From assembly GCF_030655665.1 (NCBI RefSeq), contig NZ_JAUSPQ010000008.1, forward strand, positions 62,001-126,000: a stretch of DNA of 64,000 nucleotides, read 5' to 3'. Made by a program: the position numbers and the translations under genes. The stretch comes from Methanocorpusculum sp. GTDB taxonomy: Archaea; Halobacteriota; Methanomicrobia; Methanomicrobiales; Methanocorpusculaceae. The notes beneath the pieces were generated by a model that saw nothing but the letters and a program-made list of their open reading frames with translations, had not been told where the DNA came from and did no database searches. Below, piece by piece: positions 45,381 through 56,397 of this stretch (its first letter is position 1; each line of letters opens with the position of its first letter).

Positions 45381-46100
45381 ATGACAGAAAAAAACGGAAA
45401 TCTGACTGCATCTGACTTTCATCACGAATTATATCGCAGATTTGATGCGGCAACCGAACGCGGAGAGTCACATCTCGAAGTCACGGCAGGAGAACTGCAT
45501 AAAACACTCAAAGCTTCAAACAGGCTTTCGATGTGCAGCAACGCGCTTTACGATATGCAGAACATCGGCGATGCGATTCTCTCCGTTCCATCCGGCGGCG
45601 TTGGCTCATCTCTCCTGATTAGGTATTCCCTTCCCAGAGAAAGAGGCATTGATCTGGAAAAAAGTATCTATGAACGATCGGCTGTCCTCTCCGGGTATGA
45701 GATGCGGATGAAACGGTTTATTGAAATCGCTGCGATCCATCCGGTTTTCCGCGATCTCGAACCGATATCCCGCCAGAAAAAATCCGAGACCGCTGCCAGA
45801 AAACTCTGTGACATCACGGCTGAGGTTGCCGAACTTATCTGTAAATATCAGAAAGTTCGTGCCGACAACACAAAGTTCGGGACCCTCTGCGGCGTGATCG
45901 GCCGCACAGGTATCCTGAGTGACGATGCATTATATGCTCTCGATTTTGTCAGGATCATTGGAAACACCAATGCCCGGAAGGTTCCTGATGAACATCTGCT
46001 GGTACCGGCAGTCTTCTCGTATGCATCATATGCATTCCTGATCTTTGCAGAAGAGGTCGTAGAGAAACGGCTTATCTGGAAAAAAGAAAAAGCTGAATAA
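45381..46100 (+). CDS. Hypothetical protein cotranscribed with the DnaJ-like gene
   Basis: A 239-residue soluble, mostly helical protein with no recognised domain. The C-terminal half (VAELICKYQKVRADN onward to VVEKRLIW) weakly recalls DUF4145-like helical domains, but the match is not firm. Three bases separate it from the DnaJ-like gene, so the two are certainly cotranscribed. Function unknown; a chaperone-linked role is inference from position only. Confidence 0.7.
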   Translation: MTEKNGNLTASDFHHELYRRFDAATERGESHLEVTAGELHKTLKASNRLSMCSNALYDMQNIGDAILSVPSGGVGSSLLIRYSLPRERGIDLEKSIYERSAVLSGYEMRMKRFIEIAAIHPVFRDLEPISRQKKSETAARKLCDITAEVAELICKYQKVRADNTKFGTLCGVIGRTGILSDDALYALDFVRIIGNTNARKVPDEHLLVPAVFSYASYAFLIFAEEVVEKRLIWKKEKAE

Positions 46101-46105
46101 ACAAA

Positions 46106-47332
46106 TTATGTGCCGTGATTCCACGAGCACATGTACTCTTTTTGACTGCCGGACAGTTCATCAATCGTTGCGCCCACAGCTGCCAGTTTCAGACGGGCAA
46201 TATATTCATCGATCTTTGAGGGGATGTCGTGGACGCCAGGTGACATATTTTTGCCGTTCTTTGCAATGTATTCAACACCGAGTGCCTGGACCGCAAAGCT
46301 CAGATCCATGACTTCGATCGGGTGTCCCATACCTTTCGGCGTTGCGAGGTTGACCAGTCTTCCTTCTGCAAGCAGGTGGATCTTTTTGTTGCCGACAACG
46401 TAGGTGTCGATTCCGTCACGGTGTTCAACAGAAGCAGCATGGGCTTCGAGCCAAGGGATGGAGATCTCATTATTGAAATGACCCGCGTTTGCCAGGATCA
46501 CCCCGGATTTTAACAGAGGGAAGTGATTATCGGTGATGATGTCGCAGTTCCCTGTCGTCGTGATGAAGAGATCGCCGAGTTTTGCGGCTTCATCCATACT
46601 CATCACATCAAAACCGTCGAAGTGTGCCTGAAGGGCGCGGCGTGGGTCGACCTCCGTGACGATGACACGTGCGCCAAGAGCGCGTGCTTTGGTGGCGACA
46701 CCTCTCCCGCAGTATCCGTATCCGGCAACGACCACGTGTTTTCCTGCAATGAGGGTGTTCGTTGTCAGCATGATGGATGCGAGAGCACTTTCGCCGGTCC
46801 CGTGCACATTATCGAAGTAATGTTTCATCGGCGTGTCATTTACCGACAATACGGGGAACTCGAGTTTCCCTTCGGCATGCATTGCCTTCAGCCGATGGAT
46901 TCCGGTTGTAGTCTCCTCGCATGCCCCGATAATCTGCGGGAGTGCATCTCTTCTGTCGAGATGGACCCTGTTGATAAGATCCATGCCATCATCGATGGTC
47001 AGGGTCGGTTTTGCGTCCAATACTTTATCGATCGCCTCGTAATACTCCTCAGTGTTACACCCCCTCTTTGCATAACAGGCGATGCCGCCTTCTGAAAGTG
47101 CCTCTGCCACATCATCCTGGGTGGAAAGCGGATTGCATCCGGTTATATATACCTCGGCCCCGCCAGCCTGGAGTGTTCTGACAAGGCACGCCGTCTTCGC
47201 TTCAACGTGCAGAGCCATACCTATCCTCTGGCCTTTGAGGGGTTTTTCCTCTTCAAAGCGTTTCCGGATCGCCGATAAGACCGGCATGTACTGGGAAGCC
47301 CACTGTATTTTCAGTTCGCCCGAACTCGTCAT
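46106..47332 (-). CDS. ahcY: Adenosylhomocysteinase-family enzyme
   Basis: A 408-residue NAD-dependent hydrolase that removes S-adenosylhomocysteine left by methyltransferases. TIDDGMDLI, NDTPMKHYFDNVHGTGESAL and the NAD site VVAGYGYCGRGVATKARALG are typical. In some methanogens the homologue prefers S-inosylhomocysteine; sequence alone does not decide. The length fits the short archaeal form. It is divergent from the first patatin gene. Confidence 0.95.
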   Translation of the reverse strand: MTSSGELKIQWASQYMPVLSAIRKRFEEEKPLKGQRIGMALHVEAKTACLVRTLQAGGAEVYITGCNPLSTQDDVAEALSEGGIACYAKRGCNTEEYYEAIDKVLDAKPTLTIDDGMDLINRVHLDRRDALPQIIGACEETTTGIHRLKAMHAEGKLEFPVLSVNDTPMKHYFDNVHGTGESALASIMLTTNTLIAGKHVVVAGYGYCGRGVATKARALGARVIVTEVDPRRALQAHFDGFDVMSMDEAAKLGDLFITTTGNCDIITDNHFPLLKSGVILANAGHFNNEISIPWLEAHAASVEHRDGIDTYVVGNKKIHLLAEGRLVNLATPKGMGHPIEVMDLSFAVQALGVEYIAKNGKNMSPGVHDIPSKIDEYIARLKLAAVGATIDELSGSQKEYMCSWNHGT

Positions 47333-47427
47333 ACCCTATATGTTGGTCTGCATGGCTATTATTCGTTGCTTGTGAGACCAGTTCCTGCGGAAAATATACT
47401 ATTTATCGAGAGCAAAATACTAACCAC

Positions 47428-48276
47428 ATGTATTCTGCTGGACTGATTTTAGAAGGAGGGGGTATGCGCGCAGCATATACGGCAGGGGTCATCGACGCTT
47501 TGATCGACAACAAGCTGGAATTTACTTCATGCTACGGCGTTTCTTCCGGGGCCTGTCATGGTGCCAGTTATCTCTCCAAGCAGAGGGGAAGGGCATATCG
47601 TACCATGACTGATTATATGGGAGATAAACAGTACTTCAGCTACTGGAATTTATTTACCAAAGGGGATCTTTTAGGTCCTGAAATGGTCTTTCACATAATC
47701 CCGGAACAACTTGATCCCTTTGATTATGATGAATATAACAAATATCCTGGTAAGTTTTACTGTGTTGCGACAAATTGTGAGACGGGCGAAGCTGAATATT
47801 TTCATCTGAAAATCATGGAGGAGGATGTAGAGATGCTCCATGCATCAAGTGCTCTTCCGATCCTTGCCAAAAAAGTAAAAATAGGTGAGAACTATTATTT
47901 TGATGGGGGAATAATCGATTCTATCCCTATCAAACGTTCAATTGACGATGGAAATGTGAAAAATGTTCTTGTTCTGACACAGGATGCGGTTTATCAAAAG
48001 AAATATGATAAGGCGACGCCTATTCTGAAAATTGCCTACCCAAAGTATCCGAAAATGGTTGAGATGGTTGCTACCCGCCACATCAGATATAACGAGGCTC
48101 TGGAACTTATTACCCAAGAAGAAGCTGCAGGAAGAGCATTTGTTATCCGTCCAAAAAAACCGGTCACTGTCTCCCGAATTAAGTTCAACAAGGAAAAAAT
48201 TGCCCTTCTCTATGATGAAGGATATCATGATGCAATGGAAAAAATTGATGATCTGATCGCATTTCTGGAGAAGTAA
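47428..48276 (+). CDS. Patatin-like phospholipase, copy 1
   Basis: A 282-residue serine acyl hydrolase of the patatin/RssA type. It has the oxyanion-hole GGGMRAAYTAGV, the nucleophile elbow GVSSG and the catalytic DGG in YYFDGGIIDSIP. It probably cleaves acyl esters, although archaeal lipids are ether-linked, so the natural substrate is open. A close paralogue follows 12 bases later. TATA-like AATATACTATTTAT lies about 25-35 bases before the ATG. Confidence 0.92.
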   Translation: MYSAGLILEGGGMRAAYTAGVIDALIDNKLEFTSCYGVSSGACHGASYLSKQRGRAYRTMTDYMGDKQYFSYWNLFTKGDLLGPEMVFHIIPEQLDPFDYDEYNKYPGKFYCVATNCETGEAEYFHLKIMEEDVEMLHASSALPILAKKVKIGENYYFDGGIIDSIPIKRSIDDGNVKNVLVLTQDAVYQKKYDKATPILKIAYPKYPKMVEMVATRHIRYNEALELITQEEAAGRAFVIRPKKPVTVSRIKFNKEKIALLYDEGYHDAMEKIDDLIAFLEK

Positions 48277-48288
48277 GCCTGGGCTTGT

Positions 48289-49137
48289 ATGTATTCTGCA
48301 GGACTGATCTTTGAAGGCGGCGGTATGCGTGGAGCATATACGACAGGGGTTATTGATGCATTTCTGGATAATGATCTGGAATTTTCCAGTTGTTACGGCG
48401 TTTCTGTCGGTGCCTGCAATGCTGCATCTTTTATCGCCAAACAGCGCAGGCGGGCATACCGGGTAACGACTGATTATATTGGAGATAAACGATACTGCAG
48501 TATCCTGAGTCTTCTGAGATCCGGAAATTTATTTGGTCCGGAGATGCTTTATCACATCATTCCCGAGCAGCTCGATCCGTATGATTATGATGCGTTTGCC
48601 CGGTATCCTGGAAAATTATCAGTCGTCGCCACCAACTGTGAGACCGGCGAAGCTGAATATTTTCATCTGAAAAATATGCGTGAAGAGGTGGAAATGCTTC
48701 AGGCCTCAAGTTCTCTCCCGCTCCTTGCAAAAATAGTCAGGATTGATGGAAAAGAATACCTGGACGGCGGAGTGGTCGATTCGATCCCAATTCAGCGGTC
48801 CATCGCTGATGGGAACTCCAAAAACGTCGTCGTCCTGACTCAGGATATCACCTATCGGAAGGAACCAATGAAGATCGTTCCGCTTCTGAAAATATTCTAT
48901 AGAAATTATCCTAATCTTGTTCACCAGCTTGCCACCCGGCATGCCCGGTATAACCAGACCTTGGATTTTCTCGCGCAGGAGGAATCTGCAGGCCGGGCGT
49001 TTGTGATCCGTCCGAAAAAACCGGTGAACATTGGCAGAGTTGAGACAAACAAAACGAAGCTTGCTGCCCTCTATGATGATGGATATCGTGAAACGATGGG
49101 AAGAATGGAAGATCTGATCGCGTTTCTGGAAAAGTGA
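48289..49137 (+). CDS. Patatin-like phospholipase, copy 2
   Basis: A 282-residue tandem paralogue of the previous gene with identical length. [12 protein letters not shown], the elbow GVSVG and DGG in [11 protein letters not shown] are intact, so both copies should be active. Long stretches are shared, for example [17 protein letters not shown], but many positions differ and copy 2 is richer in GC, so the duplication is not recent or has been partly rewritten. Confidence 0.92.
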   Translation: MYSAGLIFEGGGMRGAYTTGVIDAFLDNDLEFSSCYGVSVGACNAASFIAKQRRRAYRVTTDYIGDKRYCSILSLLRSGNLFGPEMLYHIIPEQLDPYDYDAFARYPGKLSVVATNCETGEAEYFHLKNMREEVEMLQASSSLPLLAKIVRIDGKEYLDGGVVDSIPIQRSIADGNSKNVVVLTQDITYRKEPMKIVPLLKIFYRNYPNLVHQLATRHARYNQTLDFLAQEESAGRAFVIRPKKPVNIGRVETNKTKLAALYDDGYRETMGRMEDLIAFLEK

Positions 49138-49192
49138 TCCATTCTCCTTTTTTTCAAACAGGCTTTTCTCCAAAAAACACCAACAGTATTCT

Positions 49193-49999
49193 ATGGGACT
49201 TACCCGGCGAATCATTCCCTGTCTTGATCTGAAAGCAGGACGGGTGGTAAAGGGAGTAAATTTTGAAGGGCTTCGCGATGCAGGCGATCCTGTCGAACTT
49301 GCCGCACGATATAATGAACAGGGTGCCGATGAGGTCGTGTTTCTGGATATTGCGGCCTCGAAGGACAACCGCGATACAATGGTCGATGTGATCGGTCGGG
49401 CAGCCGATCAACTTTTCCTCCCACTTACGGTCGGCGGTGGGATCCGCACGGTCAAAGACATCCAGGAGATCCTGCGTGCCGGAGCTGATAAGGTAAGTCT
49501 GAACACTTCTGCGGTAAAAACACCCGAAGTAATAAATGAAGGATCCCGTTTGTTCGGGAACCAGTGTATTGTACTTGCCGAGGACGTTCGGAGAAATTAT
49601 GAGATGCGTGAGGGTGTGACCCCGATACATCTCGCCGACGGTCGGGTCTGCTGGTATGAGGTAGTCATCTACGGGGGAAGTGAGCGAACCGGTATCGATG
49701 CCGTTTCATGGGCGCAGAACGGGGTCAAAAGAGGTGCCGGTGAGATCCTGCTTACGTCAATGGAAACCGACGGTGTGAAGACCGGTTTCGATCTGGAGAT
49801 CACCGCGGCCATCTCGGATAATGTCGATGTTCCGGTGATTGCATCCGGCGGTGTCGGGACTTTGGAACATTTCTATGACGGTTTTGTCAAAGGAAAAGCC
49901 GATGCCTGTCTTGCGGCAAGTGTGTTCCATTACGGCGAGATGACAATTCGGGATGTCAAAGAGTACCTGGCATCCCGCGGCGTTTTGGTCCGGTTGTAA
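49193..49999 (+). CDS. hisF: Imidazole glycerol phosphate synthase subunit HisF
   Basis: A 268-residue TIM barrel that closes the imidazole ring in histidine synthesis, using ammonia from His[20 protein letters not shown] carries the first catalytic Asp and the second lies in VLAEDVRR. HisH is not in the window. Its stop codon overlaps by one base the start of a methyltransferase gene, and hisI follows, so this is a small his operon interrupted by an unrelated-looking gene. Confidence 0.97.
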   Translation: MGLTRRIIPCLDLKAGRVVKGVNFEGLRDAGDPVELAARYNEQGADEVVFLDIAASKDNRDTMVDVIGRAADQLFLPLTVGGGIRTVKDIQEILRAGADKVSLNTSAVKTPEVINEGSRLFGNQCIVLAEDVRRNYEMREGVTPIHLADGRVCWYEVVIYGGSERTGIDAVSWAQNGVKRGAGEILLTSMETDGVKTGFDLEITAAISDNVDVPVIASGGVGTLEHFYDGFVKGKADACLAASVFHYGEMTIRDVKEYLASRGVLVRL

Positions 50000-50574
50000 T
50001 GGGATGGCAGACTGATTATCAGATGCGTGGCCCCCGATGGGCAGGTCCCTCTTATTTACTGCCGGAGATGCCTGCGGGCAATCTCATTCTTGAGACCGGA
50101 TGCGGGAACGGAAAAACACTCAGTTCACTCGGACCGAATGCAATCGGGATCGACATCTCCCCGACTGCTGTAAAACTTGCCGGATCCTCGGCGCTGGTTG
50201 GCGACATCCGTTTTCTTCCGTTCAACGATGAAATTTTTGATATAATATTCTGCTGGCACGTCCTGGGACATCTTTCATCCTCGGAAAGGAGAACTGCGGC
50301 TGATGAGATGCTCCGAGTTTTGAAACCCGGAGGTGTTTTGTATTTCAAAGATTTTTCCAGAAACGATTTTCGGTATGGAAAAGGGGCCGAGGTCGAACCT
50401 TCATCATTTTTGCGGGGTGACGGGATCGTCACGCATTATTTCGAGCCTGAGGAACTCCTTTCTCTTTTCGGTCCGTCCGTTATATCCACTGCATCATGGG
50501 ATCTTCGGATAAAAGGTGTGAACAACCACAGAGAAGAGATTCTCTTATCTCATAAAAAAACCAATACAGAATAA
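49999..50574 (+). CDS. Class I SAM-dependent methyltransferase in the his operon
   Basis: A 191-residue methyltransferase with SAM motif [29 protein letters not shown] and CWHVLGHL. The substrate is unknown; it belongs to the small-molecule Methyltransf_11-like group. It sits between hisF (1-base overlap) and hisI (2-base gap), so it is cotranscribed with histidine genes, although no methylation step is part of that pathway. Confidence 0.88.
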   Translation: MGWQTDYQMRGPRWAGPSYLLPEMPAGNLILETGCGNGKTLSSLGPNAIGIDISPTAVKLAGSSALVGDIRFLPFNDEIFDIIFCWHVLGHLSSSERRTAADEMLRVLKPGGVLYFKDFSRNDFRYGKGAEVEPSSFLRGDGIVTHYFEPEELLSLFGPSVISTASWDLRIKGVNNHREEILLSHKKTNTE

Positions 50575-50576
50575 TT

Positions 50577-50948
50577 ATGCCGGATCTTTTTCCCTCACTC
50601 AACTACACTGACGGGCTCATTCCTGTGATCGTTCAGGACGTCAGGACCAATCAGGTCCTCATGTTTGCTTTTGCCAATGAGGAAGCGGTTTCTCTTACGT
50701 TGTCAACAGGATATGCTCACTACTTCAGCCGTTCACGAAATAAACTCTGGAAAAAAGGTGAGGAGTCAGGTCACCTGCAGAAAATCGTCCGGGTCTGTGT
50801 TGACTGTGATGAAGACTGTCTGTTATATCTGGTCGAACAGACCGGGTGTGCCTGTCACGAGGGATATGTCAGCTGTTTTTTCCGAACGATCGACGGCGAG
50901 GTGATTCTTCCGAGATTTAAGGATCCGGCAGATATCTACTCCCAGTGA
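50577..50948 (+). CDS. hisI: Phosphoribosyl-AMP cyclohydrolase
   Basis: A 123-residue enzyme of the third step of histidine synthesis. [36 protein letters not shown] and the metal ligands CVDCDEDC and GCACHEGY are typical. It is the stand-alone archaeal form with no HisE fusion. Confidence 0.96.
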   Translation: MPDLFPSLNYTDGLIPVIVQDVRTNQVLMFAFANEEAVSLTLSTGYAHYFSRSRNKLWKKGEESGHLQKIVRVCVDCDEDCLLYLVEQTGCACHEGYVSCFFRTIDGEVILPRFKDPADIYSQ

Positions 50949-50998
50949 ATCATTTACTGAACCTTTTGGAACACTATACTAATATCCTATTGAAACCC

Positions 50999-51008
50999 CA
51001 TAAATACT
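50999..51008 (+). promoter_or_regulatory. TATA box of the PIN-ATPase gene
   Basis: CATAAATAC-type sequence just upstream of the ATG at 51022, at roughly 20 bases, again pointing to a leaderless transcript. Confidence 0.35.
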
Positions 51009-51021
51009 GGTTGAATATTTT

Positions 51022-53034
51022 ATGATACTCGTACCTGATACCAGCGTCGTCATCGACGGCCGCGTTACCGCCCTGATCGAGAAAGGGGAATACCGTGACG
51101 CAACGATAATAATACCTGAAGCTGTCTTTGCCGAACTCGAGGCACAGGCGAACCAGGGCAGAGAAATAGGTTTTTCCGGCCTCGCTGAGCTGCAGAGACT
51201 TTGTGTTCTTGCGAAACAGGGCAGGATCACTCTACAATATGTTGGCGAAAGACCCAGACTGGAACAGGTCAAATTAGCTGCCGGCGGCGAGATTGATGCC
51301 ATGATCCGGGCAGTTGCCATCGAACACGGAGCAACGTTCCTTACGAGTGATTACGTTCAGGCGGAAGTTGCCAGAGCAAAAGGACTCGACGTTGTCTATT
51401 TGAAATCCGAAACGATCGACAATTTTGCACCGCTTCAGATCGATGAGTTCTTTGATGAAAACACGTTTGCTGTCTATCTGAAGGAGCGTGTGGCTCCCTG
51501 CGCCCGCAAAGGAACGATCAAAGAATCCCGACTTGTCCAGATCAGAGAAGCTCCCGCCACTGAATATGAGCTCCGTGCTATTGCTCAGGAGTGTCTTGAG
51601 CGTGCTAAACGTCACCCTGATGGATTTGTCGAGGTTGAGATGCCTGGGGTTACTGTGTCCCAGATCGGCTCGATGAGGATCACCACGACCCGCCCTCCGT
51701 TTTCCGACGGTATCGAGGTAACCGTCGTCCGTCCAACACGCGAGGTCTCCTTTGAGTCCTACAACTTTGCGGCCGCATTGAAGGATCGGCTCAAGGAGGG
51801 ATCCGGCGGTATGCTCATTGTAGGGACTCCTGGTTCTGGAAAATCCACGCTTGAGCAGAACATTGCGATCTATCTAGGCGGTCAGAACTTCATCGTCAAG
51901 ACCATTGAGTCGCCCCGTGACCTGATGGTTCCAGATAGCATCACTCAGTATACAGCCCTTGATGGAAGTATCGCCGCAACCGGTGAGGTCCTGACCCTGC
52001 TCCGTCCCGATTACGTCATCTTTGACGAGATGCGGAGAAGTGAAGAGTTATCGGTTTTTGCCGATCTCCGTCTGTCCGGCATCAAAGTGATCGGCGGTCT
52101 CCATGCGAAGTCCGCACTGGACGCAATGATACGCCTTGCAAGTCTCGTCGATCTCAATCTCATCCCGCAGATCGTTGCCACGATGGTGTTTGTGAAAACC
52201 GGGGACATCTCGGAAATTTACAATGTCTCGACCGGGTTTGGTGTGCCCAAAGCCCTTGAACAGATCGGCGACCCGCAGATCCGCCCTATCGTCAGACTTA
52301 CCAATATTATAACTCAGGAAACTGCCGCCGAAGCGTTCAGATATGAAGGAGAAGTTATGGTCACACCCGCCGCCGGTCTTCCAAAAGTCAGCCCGGTCGT
52401 TGTTCCAAAAACTATTCCCGCTCCTGTGCCCGCTCCGTCTCCGGCTCCAAAAGCACAAGCTCCTGTAGTTCCTGAGCCGCCGACCGTTCAGGAGGAGCGT
52501 TCAGCTCCCCCGGTCCATTCCATGCCAACCTATGAGGTCACTGATGACAACCCGGCATGGATCGTTCTGGAAAAGGAAATCCAGAATGAAATCCGTAGGT
52601 TCACCGAAGGCGACATTGTTGTCCGTATGATAACTGACACTAAAGCCGCAGTCTATATCGAAGACGCCGATGTTCCTGCAGCAATTGGTAAAGCCGGCAA
52701 AAACATCGCGGCTGTTGTCAGTAAAGTTGGCGTCGGAATCGATGTTCGCCCACTAAGCGACCTTCCGGGACGGGAGGTCCTATTCAATGATGTGCCGGCG
52801 CCCATTACAGGGTATGCCGGATTTAAGATCAAAAGCGAGAAAAAACAGTTATCCATCATCTGTCCGGATTATGCGGGTAAAATCGTAGATCTTTTCTCAG
52901 GAAAAGAGTATCTATTTACTGCAACTGTTGATGATTACGGAGAAATCCATCTCGCACGCAACTCTAGTATCGCTATGGAAATGATAAGGCGCTACGGTGC
53001 CGAAGAGGAACTTAAAATCCGTCCCGTCGATTAA
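51022..53034 (+). CDS. PIN domain-ATPase-KH protein (PINc/VapC-family ATPase)
   Basis: A 670-residue archaeal protein with three parts: an N-terminal PIN ribonuclease-like domain ([11 protein letters not shown], later [12 protein letters not shown] and [11 protein letters not shown]), a secretion-ATPase-like P-loop domain with Walker [10 protein letters not shown] (about 272-280) and Walker B VIFDEMRR, and after a Pro/Ala-rich linker (about 455-505) a KH-like RNA-binding domain with [20 protein letters not shown]. This suggests ATP-driven RNA processing or turnover; the target RNA is unknown. Widely conserved in Euryarchaeota. leuS starts 16 bases later. Confidence 0.92.
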   Translation: MILVPDTSVVIDGRVTALIEKGEYRDATIIIPEAVFAELEAQANQGREIGFSGLAELQRLCVLAKQGRITLQYVGERPRLEQVKLAAGGEIDAMIRAVAIEHGATFLTSDYVQAEVARAKGLDVVYLKSETIDNFAPLQIDEFFDENTFAVYLKERVAPCARKGTIKESRLVQIREAPATEYELRAIAQECLERAKRHPDGFVEVEMPGVTVSQIGSMRITTTRPPFSDGIEVTVVRPTREVSFESYNFAAALKDRLKEGSGGMLIVGTPGSGKSTLEQNIAIYLGGQNFIVKTIESPRDLMVPDSITQYTALDGSIAATGEVLTLLRPDYVIFDEMRRSEELSVFADLRLSGIKVIGGLHAKSALDAMIRLASLVDLNLIPQIVATMVFVKTGDISEIYNVSTGFGVPKALEQIGDPQIRPIVRLTNIITQETAAEAFRYEGEVMVTPAAGLPKVSPVVVPKTIPAPVPAPSPAPKAQAPVVPEPPTVQEERSAPPVHSMPTYEVTDDNPAWIVLEKEIQNEIRRFTEGDIVVRMITDTKAAVYIEDADVPAAIGKAGKNIAAVVSKVGVGIDVRPLSDLPGREVLFNDVPAPITGYAGFKIKSEKKQLSIICPDYAGKIVDLFSGKEYLFTATVDDYGEIHLARNSSIAMEMIRRYGAEEELKIRPVD

Positions 53035-53050
53035 CACAATAGGTGAAAAA

Positions 53051-55849
53051 ATGGCAAATACCCTGGTAATGACCGAAATCGAACCGGAGATCCGCAGCGA
53101 GTGGATTCCCGCCTTCGAATCAAATCCTGATGAAACAAAAGACAAACTTTACGTAAACGTAGCATTTCCGTATCCGAGCGGTGCAATGCATGTAGGACAC
53201 GGGAGGACCTACATCATCCCCGATGTGATCGCCCGGTTCTGGAGGATGCAGGGAAAGCAGGTGCTTTTCCCGATGGCATTCCACGTCACCGGAGCTCCTG
53301 TTCTTGGAATCGCAAAACGCATCGCAAAAAAAGATGCAAAAACTCTCAAGCTCTACGGTGAACTCTATCGTGTCCCACAGGATACTCTTGCAAACTTCAC
53401 CGATCCGATCACGATCGTGAACTACTTCGCCGATGAGTATGAGCGGGTCATGAAACAGCTCGGCCTTTCCATCGATTGGAGACGCCGGTTCACGACCATC
53501 ATCCCCCAATACAGTAAGTTCATCGAATGGCAGTACACCCACATCCATGGTCAGGGCAAGGTCCTGAAAGGGGAATATCCTGTTAGATACTGCCCGGCAT
53601 GTGATCAGCCAGTTGGCGACCACGACCTTCTTGAAGGTGAATCTGCTGAGATCATGCACTTTGTGTTTGTGATGTATCAGTTTGGCGAGTTCCAGATTCC
53701 GTGTGCCACTCTCCGTCCCGAAACCATCTTCGGGGTAACAAACCTCTGGGCAAATCCGGAGACCAGATACATCAAAGCGGAAGTTGATGGTCAGAAATGG
53801 ATCATCAGCCCGGAAGCAGCTGAAAAACTCCGGATGCAGAAACACACCGTTGTTGAGCTCTCTACCCTCCAAGGAACCGAACTGATCGATAAATTTGCGA
53901 AGAATCTCTATACTGGCGCTGATGTTCAGATCCTTCCAGCCTCCTTCGTAGACCCGGATATGGGGTCCGGTCTTGTGATGAGTGTTCCGGCCCACGCTCC
54001 GTTTGATTATATTGCACTGCGTGATCTCCAGGAAAAAGGAAAGTATACTGATATCAAGGCGATCCCTCTGGTCACTGTTCCAAACTATGGAAAGGTCCCG
54101 GCACAGGACATCATCGAGAAGAACAAGATCCCGAACCAGGACGATCCGCGGATGGATGACCTGACGCAGGAACTTTACACTGCTGAGTTCTCGAAAGGAA
54201 AACTCAACGAAGCCTGTGGAATCCATGCAGGAAAATCCGTCCGTCAGGCACGTGAGGATGTAACCCGCGAGTTCACGGAAGAACGCGGATCGATCATCTT
54301 CCATGAGATGAGTCAGAAGCGTGTGACCTGCCGCTGCGGCGGACGTGTGTATGTCAAGATTCTGGATGACCAGTGGTTCCTGAATTACGGTGATCAGGCG
54401 TGGAAAGATCAGGTCCACGAGCAGCTGCCGAAGGTGGAGCTCGTTCCGCCGGAGGTTCGTGCCGAGTTCGAGCGGACGATCGACTGGCTCAAAGAATGGC
54501 CGTGCTCCCGCCGTGTTGGTCTCGGGACCCATGTTCCATGGGATCCGAAGTGGCTGTTCGAGCCTCTCTCAGACTCTACCGTCTACATGGCCTACTACAC
54601 TATTGCCCACAAGGTCTCCAGCATCCCGGCCGAGAAACTCACACCCGCGGTCTTTGATTATATTTTCCTTGGAAAGGGCGACCCGGCAGAAATGCCTGTA
54701 GATGAGGCTACCTTAAATGAACTCCGTTCCGAGTTCATGTACTGGTACCCATACGATTACCGGTTCAGTGCAAAGGATCTTATCTCGAATCACCTGACCT
54801 TCCAGCTTTTCCACCACAAGGCGATCTTCCCGGACAACCTCCAGCCAAAAGGCATGGTCGTTTTCGGGATGGGTCTCTTAAATGGTATGAAGATGTCATC
54901 TTCGAAAGGAAACGTTTTCCTTCTGGAAGATGCGGCAAACGAGTTTGGGGCAGATACCGTGCGTATGTTCCTTGTCGGCTCCGCCGAGCCCTGGCAGGAC
55001 TTCGACTGGAGAAACGAGCTTGTTCTCTCCGTCAAGAAACAGATCGAGCGGATGTGGCAGATCATTCTGGATTCATCGGATGCTTCCGGAACCACGCCGA
55101 TCGATGCGTGGCTCGTATCCCGCATGCAGCAGAGGATTGCAGCAACGACGAAGTGTCTCCGATCCTTCCAGACCAGACAGGCTCTGCAGGAAGCATACAA
55201 CGGTGTTGTCTCGGATCTTGCATGGTACCGCAGAAGGCTCCCGGAGGGTTCATCCGGCGGTGCTGTTCAGAAGGAGGTCATGTCTGAGTGGATCCGTCTG
55301 ATGGCCCCGATCATTCCGTATACGACAGAAAAACTCTGGAAGGAAACCGGTCACGAGGGTCTTGTTTCATTCGCAGAATGGCCTGTAGCTGATGAGTCAA
55401 AGATCAACAAATCTGTTGAGATCTCTGAGTCTCTCCTTCAGAGAACGATCGAGGATATCCAGTCTATCTTAAAACTTGTTCAGATCGAGGCGGCAAAGGT
55501 CACGCTCTTCATCGCCCCGCAGTGGAAGCGTCATCTCTTCTCTATCGTAGCAGGCGCCGAGGATAAGAGAAATGTGGTCAAGACAGTCATGGCTGACGAG
55601 TCGCTCCGTGCAAAAGGAAAAGAGGCGACCGATGCTTCTCTCCAGACAGTAAAGCTGATCCACTCCCTCTCACCTGAACTGGTTTCTGCCATCGCAGAGG
55701 GTGTTGATGAGGAAGCTATCTTCCAGGCAGCGTCCGCCTTTATTGAAAAGGAATGCAGACTCGTTGTTGAGATCGTCTCCGCCGAGGGAAGTGCCCACCC
55801 GAAAGCAAAATCAGCATTACCGTTCAAGCCTGCACTTGTTATCGAGTGA
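53051..55849 (+). CDS. leuS: Leucyl-tRNA synthetase (archaeal type)
   Basis: A 932-residue class I synthetase charging tRNA-Leu. HIGH appears as MHVGH near residue 49, the editing domain CP1 lies in the middle, and KMSKS is KMSSSKG near 614. A GC-rich Cys pair in YCPACDQPV and TCRCGGRVY suggests zinc binding. The ATG at 53051 is preferred (AGGTGA five bases upstream); an open frame continues 18 codons further up but overlaps the previous gene. Confidence 0.97.
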   Translation: MANTLVMTEIEPEIRSEWIPAFESNPDETKDKLYVNVAFPYPSGAMHVGHGRTYIIPDVIARFWRMQGKQVLFPMAFHVTGAPVLGIAKRIAKKDAKTLKLYGELYRVPQDTLANFTDPITIVNYFADEYERVMKQLGLSIDWRRRFTTIIPQYSKFIEWQYTHIHGQGKVLKGEYPVRYCPACDQPVGDHDLLEGESAEIMHFVFVMYQFGEFQIPCATLRPETIFGVTNLWANPETRYIKAEVDGQKWIISPEAAEKLRMQKHTVVELSTLQGTELIDKFAKNLYTGADVQILPASFVDPDMGSGLVMSVPAHAPFDYIALRDLQEKGKYTDIKAIPLVTVPNYGKVPAQDIIEKNKIPNQDDPRMDDLTQELYTAEFSKGKLNEACGIHAGKSVRQAREDVTREFTEERGSIIFHEMSQKRVTCRCGGRVYVKILDDQWFLNYGDQAWKDQVHEQLPKVELVPPEVRAEFERTIDWLKEWPCSRRVGLGTHVPWDPKWLFEPLSDSTVYMAYYTIAHKVSSIPAEKLTPAVFDYIFLGKGDPAEMPVDEATLNELRSEFMYWYPYDYRFSAKDLISNHLTFQLFHHKAIFPDNLQPKGMVVFGMGLLNGMKMSSSKGNVFLLEDAANEFGADTVRMFLVGSAEPWQDFDWRNELVLSVKKQIERMWQIILDSSDASGTTPIDAWLVSRMQQRIAATTKCLRSFQTRQALQEAYNGVVSDLAWYRRRLPEGSSGGAVQKEVMSEWIRLMAPIIPYTTEKLWKETGHEGLVSFAEWPVADESKINKSVEISESLLQRTIEDIQSILKLVQIEAAKVTLFIAPQWKRHLFSIVAGAEDKRNVVKTVMADESLRAKGKEATDASLQTVKLIHSLSPELVSAIAEGVDEEAIFQAASAFIEKECRLVVEIVSAEGSAHPKAKSALPFKPALVIE

Positions 55850-55870
55850 GATATCACTCATCTTTTTTTT
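55844..55870 (+). terminator. Terminator of leuS
   Basis: A 6-base stem GAGTGA (55844-55849) / TCACTC (55854-55859) with a 4-base loop, followed three bases later by eight T (55863-55870). The left arm includes the leuS stop codon. It looks like an intrinsic terminator. Confidence 0.65.
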
Positions 55871-55918
55871 AAAAAAGTATGGAGCAGGGCTCCAGGTAAA
55901 ATAGTGAATTTAGAAATT

Positions 55919-56263
55919 TTATTCTTCTTTTTCGGCCGCTTTCTTTGCCCGTTTGACTCGTTCCTTTGTGGTAAAACAGGTGATTAAATCGAGATAACTC
56001 CGGAACTTCTTATTTGTGTCCAAGATGATGGGGTCTGCCTGTTCATCCGGGAGTGCAAGGATCGTTGCATTCGTTTCAGTGTCGACCATCACAGTTTTGT
56101 TCTTCTCTCCAGTCCAGATCTCAAGGCGCGACATGCTCCCGTAGGAGATCATGTAATGTCCGTCTTTTACCGTTGGTTTGACGCCGAAAATATCCGAAAA
56201 CCCTGCTTTGATCCTATCTTCGAGGTCACTGGTGTTTCCGCGCTTGACTTCGTATTCCTGCAT
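55919..56263 (-). CDS. DUF5611-like conserved hypothetical protein
   Basis: A 114-residue protein (MQEYEVKRGNTSDLEDRIKA...) that matches the archaeal DUF5611 pattern: a compact alpha/beta fold ending in a Lys/Glu-rich tail. Function is unknown. It is alone on the minus strand between leuS (convergent) and the PAC2 gene (divergent). Confidence 0.78.
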   Translation of the reverse strand: MQEYEVKRGNTSDLEDRIKAGFSDIFGVKPTVKDGHYMISYGSMSRLEIWTGEKNKTVMVDTETNATILALPDEQADPIILDTNKKFRSYLDLITCFTTKERVKRAKKAAEKEE

Positions 56264-56397
56264 ACCATATAGTATGGACGGCTATTCTAAAATTAGTTGC
56301 TTTCCCGTCCGGCTCTTTTCCCAGACGCGGCAGGTGTCTCCGATCTCCTCTCAGACCGTATCCGAAGTATTATCCCTCTAAAAAGAGACTAAAGTGT

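Noticed and set aside
53120-54532. A 470-codon open frame on the minus strand
   Set aside because: It lies wholly inside leuS, whose motifs are intact. The antisense frame has no recognisable domain and results from codon bias of the real gene.
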